Of a DNA stretch of 64,000 nucleotides, positions 1 to 6,714 are shown piece after piece (position 1 is the stretch's first letter; each line of letters starts with the position of its first letter). The DNA comes from Nocardia cyriacigeorgica (GTDB lineage Bacteria > Actinomycetota > Actinomycetes > Mycobacteriales > Mycobacteriaceae). A program made the position numbers and the translations under genes. Location of the stretch: contig NZ_VBUT01000003.1 of NCBI RefSeq assembly GCF_005863245.1, positions 558,001-622,000 of the forward strand, in the 5' to 3' direction. The notes under the pieces are model-generated. The model did not search any database, was not told where the DNA came from, and saw nothing but the letters and a program-made list of their open reading frames with translations.

Positions 1-876
1 AGCGGTGGGGAAGTGGACGCCTTCTTCGCCGTCCACCCGGTAGAGCACCGCGTCGGGGTTCTCCTGGAACGTACTGATCTGTTCGTCGGCATTGAGCACA
101 CCCAGCAGCCGGGATTCCAGGCCGGAATCGAAGCCGACATCTCGGCCCACTTTGTCCAGGTAGAAGCGGCCGCGCCCGTCGTCGTCGCCGTCGAGGGTGC
201 GTGCGGAGTCGGTGGGCAGGGCCGCGGGGGAGGCGGCGTCCGGCGGCCAGTCGATGCGGTCGAGCCAGGCGTGGTCGTGGCCGACGGGGAAGGGGGCGCC
301 GTCGTGCAGCCTGGCCAGTCGGTGGTTGGTCTTCTTGCGCCAGGCGGCCAGGCGCTGCGCGACGAATCCGGAGACGCGTTTGGCGTCGGCTGCCTCGTGC
401 CCGGCCAGCCGCAGTTTCAGGTAGGAGAGTTCGTTGGCGACGAGGTCGGTTGCGGTGACGTAGGTTTCGGTGAGCAGCGCCCGTACCAGCTGCTGGTCCT
501 TGGCGGTGGTGGGATAGCGCTGCGCGAACTCGGCCGCGGGGAGCTCGCCCGTGAGTTTGGCCTGTCGGATGAGTTCGCCGACCGCTTTGGTGTGCAGTTG
601 CCGGATCCGGTCCCGGGAGAAGTCGAACCGCGCCCCGATCCGGGTGAGCGTTTCCGGGCACTGGTCGCCGATCCCGAGGCGTAGTCGCAGGATTTCTGCG
701 CCGCGTGGGCGGTCGACGGCGTAATCGTCGATCAGGCGGGCCAGGTGTTCGTCGATGTCGTCGAGGGCGAAGTTCAGGTGTTCGGCCAGGTCGTCCACCA
801 TGCCGTCAGCGGTGTCGGCGGCATCCGGCTGCCCGGCGCCCTGCTGGTCCCGAACCTGATCTGTCGCCACCCACAT
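1..876 (-). CDS. Sigma-70 region 4-like / TnsA-nuclease-like protein (3' end cut by window)
   Basis: The reverse strand is open from an ATG at 876 to the window edge (292 codons seen), so the C-terminus is missing. Residues about 57-105 look like a sigma-70 region 4 helix-turn-helix, with RPRGAEILRLRLG followed by SRDRIRQLHTKAV. Residues about 245-292 contain DSGLESRLLGVLNAD then ISTFQENP and a VLYRVDG strand, the pattern seen at the start of TnsA-type PD-(D/E)XK endonuclease domains. The acidic and lysine residues that would prove a nuclease lie beyond the edge. It is followed downstream of its start by tRNA genes. The function is unknown. The sigma-like reading is moderately sure; the nuclease reading is inference from one motif. 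Confidence 0.7.
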   Translation of the reverse strand, partial: MWVATDQVRDQQGAGQPDAADTADGMVDDLAEHLNFALDDIDEHLARLIDDYAVDRPRGAEILRLRLGIGDQCPETLTRIGARFDFSRDRIRQLHTKAVGELIRQAKLTGELPAAEFAQRYPTTAKDQQLVRALLTETYVTATDLVANELSYLKLRLAGHEAADAKRVSGFVAQRLAAWRKKTNHRLARLHDGAPFPVGHDHAWLDRIDWPPDAASPAALPTDSARTLDGDDDGRGRFYLDKVGRDVGFDSGLESRLLGVLNADEQISTFQENPDAVLYRVDGEEGVHFPTA

Positions 877-1024
877 GACCTTCTGCCGTGGACCGGTCAC
901 CCGGTCGGTTCGCCGTTGTCGGCGTCAGCCTAGCGGTGGGCACCGACGAGTTCGGCCGGCTCGATCCGCGGAGTCGGCCATCGGTTCGCGGGGAGATAGG
1001 GCAGGCAAGGCCCTGGAAAGCACG

Positions 1025-1050
1025 AAAGCCCCGGCCGGAGCCGGGACTTT
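1025..1050 (-). terminator. Terminator of the minus-strand tRNA cluster
   Basis: On the minus strand this is an 11-bp stem of AAA plus GTCCCGGC pairing with GCCGGGGC plus TTT (one G-U pair) around a 4-nt loop. It lies directly downstream of tRNA-Val(GAC), as expected for the end of that transcript. Confidence 0.7.
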
Positions 1051-1054
1051 CATG

Positions 1055-1129
1055 TGGTGCGCGATACTGGGATTGAACCAGTGACCTCTTCCGTGTCAGG
1101 GAAGCGCTCTCCCGCTGAGCTAATCGCGC
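1055..1129 (-). tRNA. tRNA-Val (anticodon GAC)
   Basis: The minus strand folds as a cloverleaf with acceptor stem GCGCGAT/ATCGCGC, a D arm with GCTCAGCGGGAGAGC, anticodon loop CTGACAC, and T-loop GGTTCAATCC. The 3' ACCA is encoded (1055-1058). It is the last gene of a three-tRNA transcript. Decodes GUC/GUU valine codons. Confidence 0.96.
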
Positions 1130-1130
1130 G

Positions 1131-1201
1131 AGGTGGAGACGGGAATCGAACCCGTGTGCACGGCTTTGCAGGCCGTTGCCTCACCACTCGGCCACTCCAC
1201 C
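1131..1201 (-). tRNA. tRNA-Cys (anticodon GCA)
   Basis: Acceptor stem GGTGGAG/CTCCACC, D arm with GCCGAGTGG, anticodon loop CTGCAAA, and T arm CGGGTTCGATTCCCG. CCA is not encoded. It sits one base from tRNA-Val(GAC), so the two must be co-transcribed. Confidence 0.96.
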
Positions 1202-1247
1202 GCGCAAAGGGGGACGGCGAATAATTATTGCCTGGCCCTACCTCTCG

Positions 1248-1320
1248 AGCGGATGACGGGATTCGAACCCGCGACCCTCACCTTGGCAAGGTGATGCGCT
1301 ACCAGCTGCGCTACATCCGC
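1248..1320 (-). tRNA. tRNA-Gly (anticodon GCC)
   Basis: Acceptor stem GCGGATG/CATCCGC, D arm GCGCAGCTGGTAGCGC, anticodon loop TTGCCAA, and T arm CGGGTTCGAATCCCG. CCA is not encoded. First gene of the minus-strand tRNA transcript. Confidence 0.96.
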
Positions 1321-1368
1321 ATTCTGCATCCCGGTGGCGGGTTGTTCGCCTCCGTGGTGCGAGACAGA

Positions 1369-1398
1369 ACATTAGCCGACGTTCGCCGTAACGTACAA
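1369..1398 (-). promoter_or_regulatory. Promoter of the Gly-Cys-Val tRNA cluster
   Basis: On the minus strand, TTGTAC (1393-1398) and TAATGT (1369-1374) are separated by 18 bases, close to a housekeeping sigma promoter. Transcription would start near 1362, about 40 nt before tRNA-Gly. Confidence 0.6.
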
Positions 1399-1712
1399 AT
1401 CCGCTGGTAGGAGGGCCCGAAATCGAATTACACGGCGGTAGTTCCGTTGCGTTGGCCGGAGGGACCCTCGCCGGTACGGAGGGTGCCGCCGGGCGTGCCC
1501 GGCCGGGTCGGTAACGCCGGCGCCGCTCGGATCGCCTGCGCCAGGTGCTGGTTCGGCCACCTCGCGCCCCGCCGGCCCGACGCGGGGACGACCGCCCGGG
1601 GGCACTGCGGGAGGGGCGATTTGGTGGTCGGCGGGGGTTGCGTGTTAAGGTTCCTACTCGTTCGGACGGTGCCCCGCAGCACGGTCCGAGTGACCGCTCG
1701 CCGGTCGATGAT
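1399..1712. other. Gene-free interval between divergent tRNA promoters
   Basis: No coding frame here looks real. The plus-strand tRNA-Val probably starts from a promoter inside it. A weak candidate is TTGGTG at 1621-1626 with TAAGGT at 1646-1651, but the 19-base spacing is long. Confidence 0.4.
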
Positions 1713-1784
1713 GGTCTCATAGCTCAGCGGGAGAGCGTCCGCCTCACACGCGGAAGGTCGCTGGTTCGATCCCAGCTGGGACCA
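1713..1784 (+). tRNA. tRNA-Val (anticodon CAC)
   Basis: Acceptor stem GGTCTCA/TGGGACC (one T-G pair), D arm GCTCAGCGGGAGAGC, anticodon loop CTCACAC, T arm CTGGTTCGATCCCAG. CCA is not encoded. Reads GUG valine codons. A strong terminator follows after a few bases. Confidence 0.96.
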
Positions 1785-1790
1785 CACGAA

Positions 1791-1829
1791 AAGAGGCCCT
1801 GACCAGGTAAAACCCGGTCAGGGCCTCTT
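1791..1829 (+). terminator. Terminator after tRNA-Val(CAC)
   Basis: A perfect 14-bp stem AAGAGGCCCTGACC / GGTCAGGGCCTCTT with an 11-nt loop, followed by CTTGGTTT. It is placed 6 bases after the tRNA. Confidence 0.85.
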
Positions 1830-1924
1830 CTTGGTTTCGGAGCCTGTAGCCAAGCCTCGATTTCTCACGCAGCGTCCGGCTACAGCAAGGGCGCCGGATT
1901 TCCCATGACTGACAAACCTTCGAC

Positions 1925-1940
1925 TGTGGCGTGTGTCACA
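1925..1940. promoter_or_regulatory. Crp/GlxR-type binding site candidate
   Basis: TGTGGCGTGTGTCACA differs from the actinobacterial cAMP-receptor consensus TGTGA-N6-TCACA at one position. It lies upstream of the leader of the ORF at 2146. Binding is inference. Confidence 0.4.
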
Positions 1941-1985
1941 GTTTGATAGCGGTTGTCATCTTCGAGTCCCAAAGCCTTTTCACCA

Positions 1986-2003
1986 GCTTTGGTAAGTCTT
2001 TAC
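1986..2003 (+). repeat. 18-bp leader element, copy 1
   Basis: GCTTTGGTAAGTCTTTAC, identical to copy 2 at 2511-2528 in 17 of 18 positions. Each copy is followed, 142 or 145 bases later, by a start codon with the same AAGGAGA ribosome-binding sequence. It contains the inverted repeat GGTAA-GTCT-TTACC, so it could be an operator or the top of a shared promoter. Confidence 0.6.
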
Positions 2004-2145
2004 CATTGGTCTGTTCCGCGTTGCCCGGGCGTCTCGGTAGTCACGAAGTGTCCGCGCCACCGCTTCGCCCGCGCTCGATCTCGATGCCAGTGCATGTTCC
2101 ACCGATGAACCGGATCGGCCGTGGCCGGACCGGCGAAGGAGAAAT

Positions 2146-2340
2146 ATGTCGACCGACACCGATCCCGCATCACGGACCTCGTCATTGCCCGGCGGCCATG
2201 CGCAGCCACCTCGACCGGCCTGTCGCGATGTTCTCGACCAGGCGAATTCGCGCGCAGTGCAGGAACTTCGGATGGCAGCCCGCGTCGCGGGCCTGCGCCG
2301 TGTGCGCGCCGTCCGGATGCTGCTGAACGCCGTGCGATGA
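2146..2340 (+). CDS. Small hypothetical protein (64 aa)
   Basis: Chosen because AAGGAGA sits 4 bases before the ATG, the same arrangement used by the transporter gene at 2674, and because the whole leader resembles that gene's leader. The product is polar at the N-terminus and arginine-rich and helical toward the end (AARVAGLRRVRAVRMLLNAVR). No signal peptide or known domain is seen. Codon use is less biased toward G/C at third positions than in neighbouring core genes. It may be a true small protein or a decayed gene start. Confidence 0.45.
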   Translation: MSTDTDPASRTSSLPGGHAQPPRPACRDVLDQANSRAVQELRMAARVAGLRRVRAVRMLLNAVR

Positions 2341-2510
2341 CCGTGCCGGGTCCGGTCCGGCCGCATCGCATGCGCGAGTAGCGGCGCGCCCGAACATCAC
2401 TCGACCCGACCGGACACCGGGGAGGCACGCGCCACAGAGGCGGTGACACTGTGAGACAGCACACGCTCTGGTCGGATTGTGGTGAAACGTACGAAATGTC
2501 CGCTTCTCAG

Positions 2511-2528
2511 GCTTTGCTAAGTCTTTAC
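2511..2528 (+). repeat. 18-bp leader element, copy 2
   Basis: GCTTTGCTAAGTCTTTAC, one mismatch to copy 1. It lies in the otherwise empty 2341-2673 interval, just upstream of an AT-rich stretch containing TAATAT and TTTAAAT that may hold the promoter of the SulP-carbonic anhydrase gene. Confidence 0.6.
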
Positions 2529-2673
2529 TAATATCATTGTTGTGGTTTAAATCTCGGCCCGCCGCCGTGCCGAGAGCCTCTTCACCGCGAGATGCCGGTT
2601 CGCGGTCCTTGCCCGACTGGACATGTTGATCGTCAACCGACCTCGGCGCCTGCCGAGTCGGCGAAGGAGAACA

Positions 2674-4941
2674 ATGGCTACCAAGATCGATCCGAACCCG
2701 CCGCTGTCACCGCCAGGCGACTCCGAGTCCGGATCCACCCTGTCCGACCGTCTGTCTTCGATCCTGCGCTACGATCTGCCCGCGTCGATCGTGGTTTTCC
2801 TTGTCGCGCTGCCGCTTTCGCTCGGCATCGCCTACGCCTCCGGTGCGCCCGTCGCCTCCGGTCTCATCGCCGCCGTGATCGGCGGTATCGTCGCCGGTTC
2901 GCTCGGCGGCTCCGTCCTGCAGGTGAGCGGTCCGGCTGCCGGTCTCACCGTCATCGTCGCCGAATCCATCAACCAATTCGGCTGGCGCATCACCGGTTTC
3001 ATCGTCGTCGCGGCCGGTGCGTTACAGATCCTGTTCGGTCTGAGCCGCATTGCCCGCGCCGCGCTGGCCGTCGCGCCGGTGGTGGTGCACGCGATGCTCG
3101 CCGGTATCGGTGTCACCATCGCATTGCAGCAGGTGCACGTGCTGCTCGGCGGTGATTCGGAGAGCTCGGCCTGGGCCAATATCTCCACGCTGCCCGCGCA
3201 GCTGGGCTCGCTGCACGCCGGTGGCACCTTCATCGGGCTGGTCGTCATCGCGGTCATGCTCGGCTGGAAGTATGTGCCCGAACGCATTCGAGTGGTGCCG
3301 GGACCGCTGGTAGCCATCCTGCTCGCCACCGTGCTCTCGCTGGTGCTGCCGCTGGACGTGGCGCGCATCAAGCTGGAGGGTTCACTGTTCGACGCGATCG
3401 GGCTGCCGGAGATCCCCAGCGGCAACTGGTCGGCCGTCGCGATCATGATCCTCACCTTCGCGCTGATCGCCAGCGTGGAGAGCCTGCTCTCGGCCGTCGC
3501 CATCGACAAGATGCACACCGGTCCGCGCGCCAACTTCGACCGCGAGCTGATCGGCCAGGGCTCGGCCAATATGCTGTCCGGCCTGCTCGGCGGCCTGCCG
3601 GTCACCGGCGTCATCGTGCGCAGCTCGACCAACGTGATGGCGGGTGCGCGCAGCAAGGCGTCGGCGGTCATGCACGGCGTGTGGGTGCTGCTGTTCTCGG
3701 TCGCGCTGGCCGGGCTGGTGCAGCAGATCCCGCTGGCGGCACTGGCCGGTCTGCTGATCGTGATCGGCGTGCAGCTGGTCAAGATCGCGCACATCAAGAT
3801 GGCGCATCGCACCGGCGATCTGGTGGTCTACCTGGTCACCATCGCCACGGTCGTCTTCCTGAACCTGCTCGAGGGCGTGCTGATCGGCCTGGCACTGGCG
3901 TTCGCGCTGCTGCTGTGGCGGGTCGTGCGCGTGGTCATCGACGCCAAACCGCTGCCCGGCAGCGACCGCTGGCTGGTGAGCATCGACGGCTCGTGCACCT
4001 TCCTCGCCCTGCCGAAACTGTCCTCCACGCTGGCCAAGGTGCCCGCCGGGGTCGGCGTCACCGTCGAGATGACCGTCGACTTCCTCGACCACGCCGCCTA
4101 CGAGGCCATCATCGACTGGGCCCGCCAGCACGAGGCCAACGGCGGCACAGTCGATTTCGTGGAGATCGGCTCGGCGCGGATGGAAGCCGCCACCAGCGCA
4201 CCGCCCGCGCGCAGCTTCGGCCGCGTGGTCCTCGACGATGTGCTCGGACCGTGGCGGATGAACGACCGCGACGAGAAGAAGGGCAGCGACGACGTCCACG
4301 ATCCGATCGTCAGCGGTATCGCGGCCTACCACCGCAGCCACGCGCACCTGGTGCGACCGCACCTGGACGAACTGCGCGACCGGCAGGATCCGGACTCGTT
4401 CTTCCTGACCTGCTCGGATTCGCGGATCGTGCCCAACATCATCACCAACAGCGGGCCCGGTGATCTGTTCACCGTGCGCAACGTCGGCAACCTGGTGCCC
4501 GAATCCGGCGACGCCTCGGTGGAATCGGCGCTGGTGTTCGCATTGCAGAACCTGAGCGTGCGCTCGGTGGTGGTGTGCGGTCACTCCTCCTGCGGAGCGA
4601 TGACGGCGCTGCACAACGGGCAGCCGTGCGGACCCGAGATCGACGCCTGGCTCGAACACGCCCAGCCCAGCCTGGAACGCTTCCGGGCCGGCCATCCGGT
4701 GCGCGCGGCCGCCGCGGCCGCGGGCTTCGGCGAGGTCGACCAGCTGAGCATGGTCAATATCGCGGTGCAGCTCGAGCATCTGCAGCAGCATCCGGTGGTG
4801 AGCCGGGCGGTCGCCGAACGTGGCGTGACGGTGTCGGGGCTGTTCTTCGACATCGCCAGCGCGCGGGTGATCGAGGTGAGCGTCGACGGGATCGCGCATA
4901 TCGATGAATCCGGCCGTCGCGTCGCCGCCGCGCTCGTCTGA
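2674..4941 (+). CDS. SulP-family anion transporter fused to beta-carbonic anhydrase
   Basis: 755 aa. Residues about 25-440 are a polytopic SulP domain (DLPASIVVFLVALPLSLGIAYASG, then QVSGPAAGLTVIV) followed by a short STAS-like stretch. From about residue 545 comes a beta-carbonic anhydrase with zinc ligands C580, H637 and C640 and the Asp582-Arg584 dyad (CSDSR, HSSCGAM). The expected role is bicarbonate or other anion uptake coupled to CO2/HCO3- interconversion at the inner membrane. The same fusion exists in M. tuberculosis (Rv3273). The start is the ATG with AAGGAGA 4 bases ahead; the reading frame extends further up to 2623 without an SD sequence. It is monocistronic, with its own leader and a strong terminator. 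Confidence 0.92.
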   Translation: MATKIDPNPPLSPPGDSESGSTLSDRLSSILRYDLPASIVVFLVALPLSLGIAYASGAPVASGLIAAVIGGIVAGSLGGSVLQVSGPAAGLTVIVAESINQFGWRITGFIVVAAGALQILFGLSRIARAALAVAPVVVHAMLAGIGVTIALQQVHVLLGGDSESSAWANISTLPAQLGSLHAGGTFIGLVVIAVMLGWKYVPERIRVVPGPLVAILLATVLSLVLPLDVARIKLEGSLFDAIGLPEIPSGNWSAVAIMILTFALIASVESLLSAVAIDKMHTGPRANFDRELIGQGSANMLSGLLGGLPVTGVIVRSSTNVMAGARSKASAVMHGVWVLLFSVALAGLVQQIPLAALAGLLIVIGVQLVKIAHIKMAHRTGDLVVYLVTIATVVFLNLLEGVLIGLALAFALLLWRVVRVVIDAKPLPGSDRWLVSIDGSCTFLALPKLSSTLAKVPAGVGVTVEMTVDFLDHAAYEAIIDWARQHEANGGTVDFVEIGSARMEAATSAPPARSFGRVVLDDVLGPWRMNDRDEKKGSDDVHDPIVSGIAAYHRSHAHLVRPHLDELRDRQDPDSFFLTCSDSRIVPNIITNSGPGDLFTVRNVGNLVPESGDASVESALVFALQNLSVRSVVVCGHSSCGAMTALHNGQPCGPEIDAWLEHAQPSLERFRAGHPVRAAAAAAGFGEVDQLSMVNIAVQLEHLQQHPVVSRAVAERGVTVSGLFFDIASARVIEVSVDGIAHIDESGRRVAAALV

Positions 4942-4958
4942 GTCGTCGGCAGACAGCA

Positions 4959-4999
4959 GCGTGCACCCGTCCATCCCGAGCGGATGGGCGGGTGCACGC
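4959..4999 (+). terminator. Terminator after the SulP-carbonic anhydrase gene
   Basis: An 18-bp stem (4976 back to 4959 against 4982-4999, one G-T pair) around a 5-base loop. It lies 17 bases after the stop codon. Confidence 0.8.
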
Positions 5000-5166
5000 A
5001 TGGGTGGGCATGTTGAGCGCCGCGGGGGGCACCGGTGACAACGGTCGCGTCCTCGATCCGGTGAGCGCGAGCCCACAGTGTGTGGCCCGAGACGGTGTGG
5101 CAGCCGTCTACCTGCGCAGTTCTCGTGTCGCCGCGCAGTTCGGCGGGGTCGTATCCGGCGGCGCTT

Positions 5167-5172
5167 TAGGCT
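5167..5172 (+). promoter_or_regulatory. -10 box for a leaderless transcript
   Basis: TAGGCT ends 6 bases before the GTG at 5179, so the transcript would begin at or next to the start codon. No Shine-Dalgarno sequence precedes that GTG, which fits a leaderless mRNA, common in actinobacteria. Confidence 0.5.
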
Positions 5173-5178
5173 GGAACC

Positions 5179-5610
5179 GTGAGCATCGAGCTGGACCCGG
5201 AACAGTCCACCAAGCCCGGCCCCTGGCGCGCCTTCCGGAACAAGGTGAGCGGTCGACCTACCCTGAACCTCGTTTACCGGATCGTGGTGGCGCTGGTCGG
5301 GACCATCGTGCTCGTCATCGGCATCGTCGCGATTCCCTATCCCGGCCCCGGCTGGGCGATGGTTTTCGCCGGTCTCGGCATCCTGGCCACCGAGTTCTCC
5401 TGGGCGCGGCGTGCGCTCGGCTGGCTGCGGGACCGATACCGGCAGGTCATGGCCTGGTACGGCGCCCGAGGGCCGGTGTTCAAGACACTGGCCGCACTGG
5501 CGACCGCCGCGCTGGTCGTGGCGACGCTGTGGATTCTCGGAACATTCGGATTGATCGGCGGCTGGATCGGAGTCGAGTGGCCATGGTTGCGCAGTCCCCT
5601 GATGTCGTGA
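5179..5610 (+). CDS. PGPGW-motif transmembrane protein (TIGR02611-like)
   Basis: 143 aa. Three hydrophobic segments are visible at about residues 33-52, 60-75 and 100-128. Between the first two lies IPYPGPGWAMVFAGLGILATEF, which contains the PGPGW signature of a family of small actinobacterial membrane proteins with no known function. The N-terminus is polar and presumably cytoplasmic. The GTG start has no SD but has a -10 box at leaderless spacing. The last 28 bases overlap the start of the next gene, suggesting translational coupling. Confidence 0.8.
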   Translation: MSIELDPEQSTKPGPWRAFRNKVSGRPTLNLVYRIVVALVGTIVLVIGIVAIPYPGPGWAMVFAGLGILATEFSWARRALGWLRDRYRQVMAWYGARGPVFKTLAALATAALVVATLWILGTFGLIGGWIGVEWPWLRSPLMS

Positions 5611-6455
5611 ACACCGTCCCGGGCCGGATGCTCACCGACCCGGACTGGTTGACCGCGCGCATCGCGGAGATGGGGCGCTCCTGGGGGACGGGCGCGGCGC
5701 GGGTCGGCGGCACCCTCTGGTGGTGCATGGTGGCCTCGGCGCTGGTCGAGCCCGTGGCACGGGCCTACGCCGCCGGTGAACGCGCGCCACTGGCCCGGTT
5801 GGACCGCATCGGCTGCGATGTGCGGCCCGACGGCGGCGTCGACCGCATCGTCTTCACCGGACCCAGCGACATCGTCGGCGAAACCGCTGGGCCGAACGCC
5901 GAGGCCGGCGATGACCTCGCTCGGTCCGGCGGCACCTCGACGGCCGTTCACGCCGACCGCGAGGACCACGGCCGATCCGGTGACGCGACCCGCGAGCGTG
6001 CCGGTTCGATCGAGGACCTCGTGCCGGGCGGCGGCGCGCAACCATGCGGTGATGGATTCCACGACGTCGAGGCCGCGGTGGTGGACCAGGACCGATCCGT
6101 CCCGGCACGGTCCGCGGCGGGCACCGCGCTGCACGACACGCTCGCGGCGGTGATCGCTCAGATCGCGGCGGTCTCCGGGGCGCGGCAGCCCGCGCTGTGG
6201 GCGGTGGTCGCCGACGCCATCGGCAACCGGGCGATCGACGCGGGCGTGCCCGAGGCCGGGACCCGGCTGGCCGCCGAGATCGGCGGCAAGCTGCCCGCGC
6301 CGCGATTCGTCGAGATCGGCGACCGTACCTTCGTCCGCCGCATCTCGTGCTGCCTGGTCTACGAGGTTCCCGGGTGCGAGATGTGCACCTCGTGCCCGAA
6401 GCGCCCGAGCGCCGAACGTGAGCAATTGCTCGCCCGGATGGCGGCGCAGGACTGA
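5583..6455 (+). CDS. FhuF-like (2Fe-2S)-binding protein
   Basis: 290 aa. The C-terminus carries the four-cysteine pattern of FhuF-type ferric reductases, CC-x10-C-x2-C ([17 protein letters not shown]), which ligates a 2Fe-2S cluster used to reduce siderophore iron. The rest resembles the loosely conserved FhuF N-terminal region ([17 protein letters not shown]). I chose the ATG at 5583 because GGAG sits 10 bases ahead; GTG at 5607 is an alternative. The frame is open far upstream to 4992, but that part is antisense-like shadow through the preceding gene. It overlaps the membrane protein gene by 28 bases. Confidence 0.75.
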   Translation: MVAQSPDVVNTVPGRMLTDPDWLTARIAEMGRSWGTGAARVGGTLWWCMVASALVEPVARAYAAGERAPLARLDRIGCDVRPDGGVDRIVFTGPSDIVGETAGPNAEAGDDLARSGGTSTAVHADREDHGRSGDATRERAGSIEDLVPGGGAQPCGDGFHDVEAAVVDQDRSVPARSAAGTALHDTLAAVIAQIAAVSGARQPALWAVVADAIGNRAIDAGVPEAGTRLAAEIGGKLPAPRFVEIGDRTFVRRISCCLVYEVPGCEMCTSCPKRPSAEREQLLARMAAQD

Positions 6456-6714
6456 ACGACGACCATACGACCGAAGCGCCGGCGAGGCGCGGCTGCGGCG
6501 CCGAACCGCTCGAGGGGGACGGACCGGACACTGCGGCCCCATAGCGGGGATCGACCGTCGCCACGCTGCCGATGGTCCGTCGCCACATGAGCACGGCCGT
6601 CCCGATAGCATGGTCGCGGCCGGGTCCCACCGGCCACGACCGACGGATCGAGCCGTCACCGAACCGGAGCGCGCCGGATCGAACCCGGCCGCGAACGCCA
6701 AGGAGAGCACAGCC

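Larger units (their letters stand above)
1830..2145. other. Gene-free leader region upstream of the small ORF at 2146
   Basis: Contains an 8-bp inverted repeat CTGTAGCC/GGCTACAG (1844-1885), a Crp-like site (1925-1940) and the first copy of an 18-bp element (1986-2003). I see no coding frame. The 142 bases from the 18-bp element to the ATG at 2146 look like a long 5' leader. Confidence 0.45.

Noticed and set aside
13..684. 223-codon plus-strand frame at the left edge
   Set aside because: It is the shadow of the minus-strand sigma-4/nuclease-like gene, whose frame gives recognisable domains; the plus frame gives low-complexity Gly/Val sequence.
3382..5076. 564-codon minus-strand frame opposite the SulP-carbonic anhydrase gene
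   Set aside because: His/Arg/Asp-rich shadow typical of the complement of GC-rich coding sequence; the plus strand carries clear catalytic motifs.
4992..5582. N-terminal extension of the FhuF-like frame
   Set aside because: It runs through the terminator and the PGPGW gene, has no SD, and encodes Arg-rich sequence without similarity; the ATG at 5583 fits better.
6456..6714. T-box riboswitch before thrS
   Set aside because: I find no T-box core (AGGGUGGNACCGCG-like) nor an antiterminator/terminator pair.
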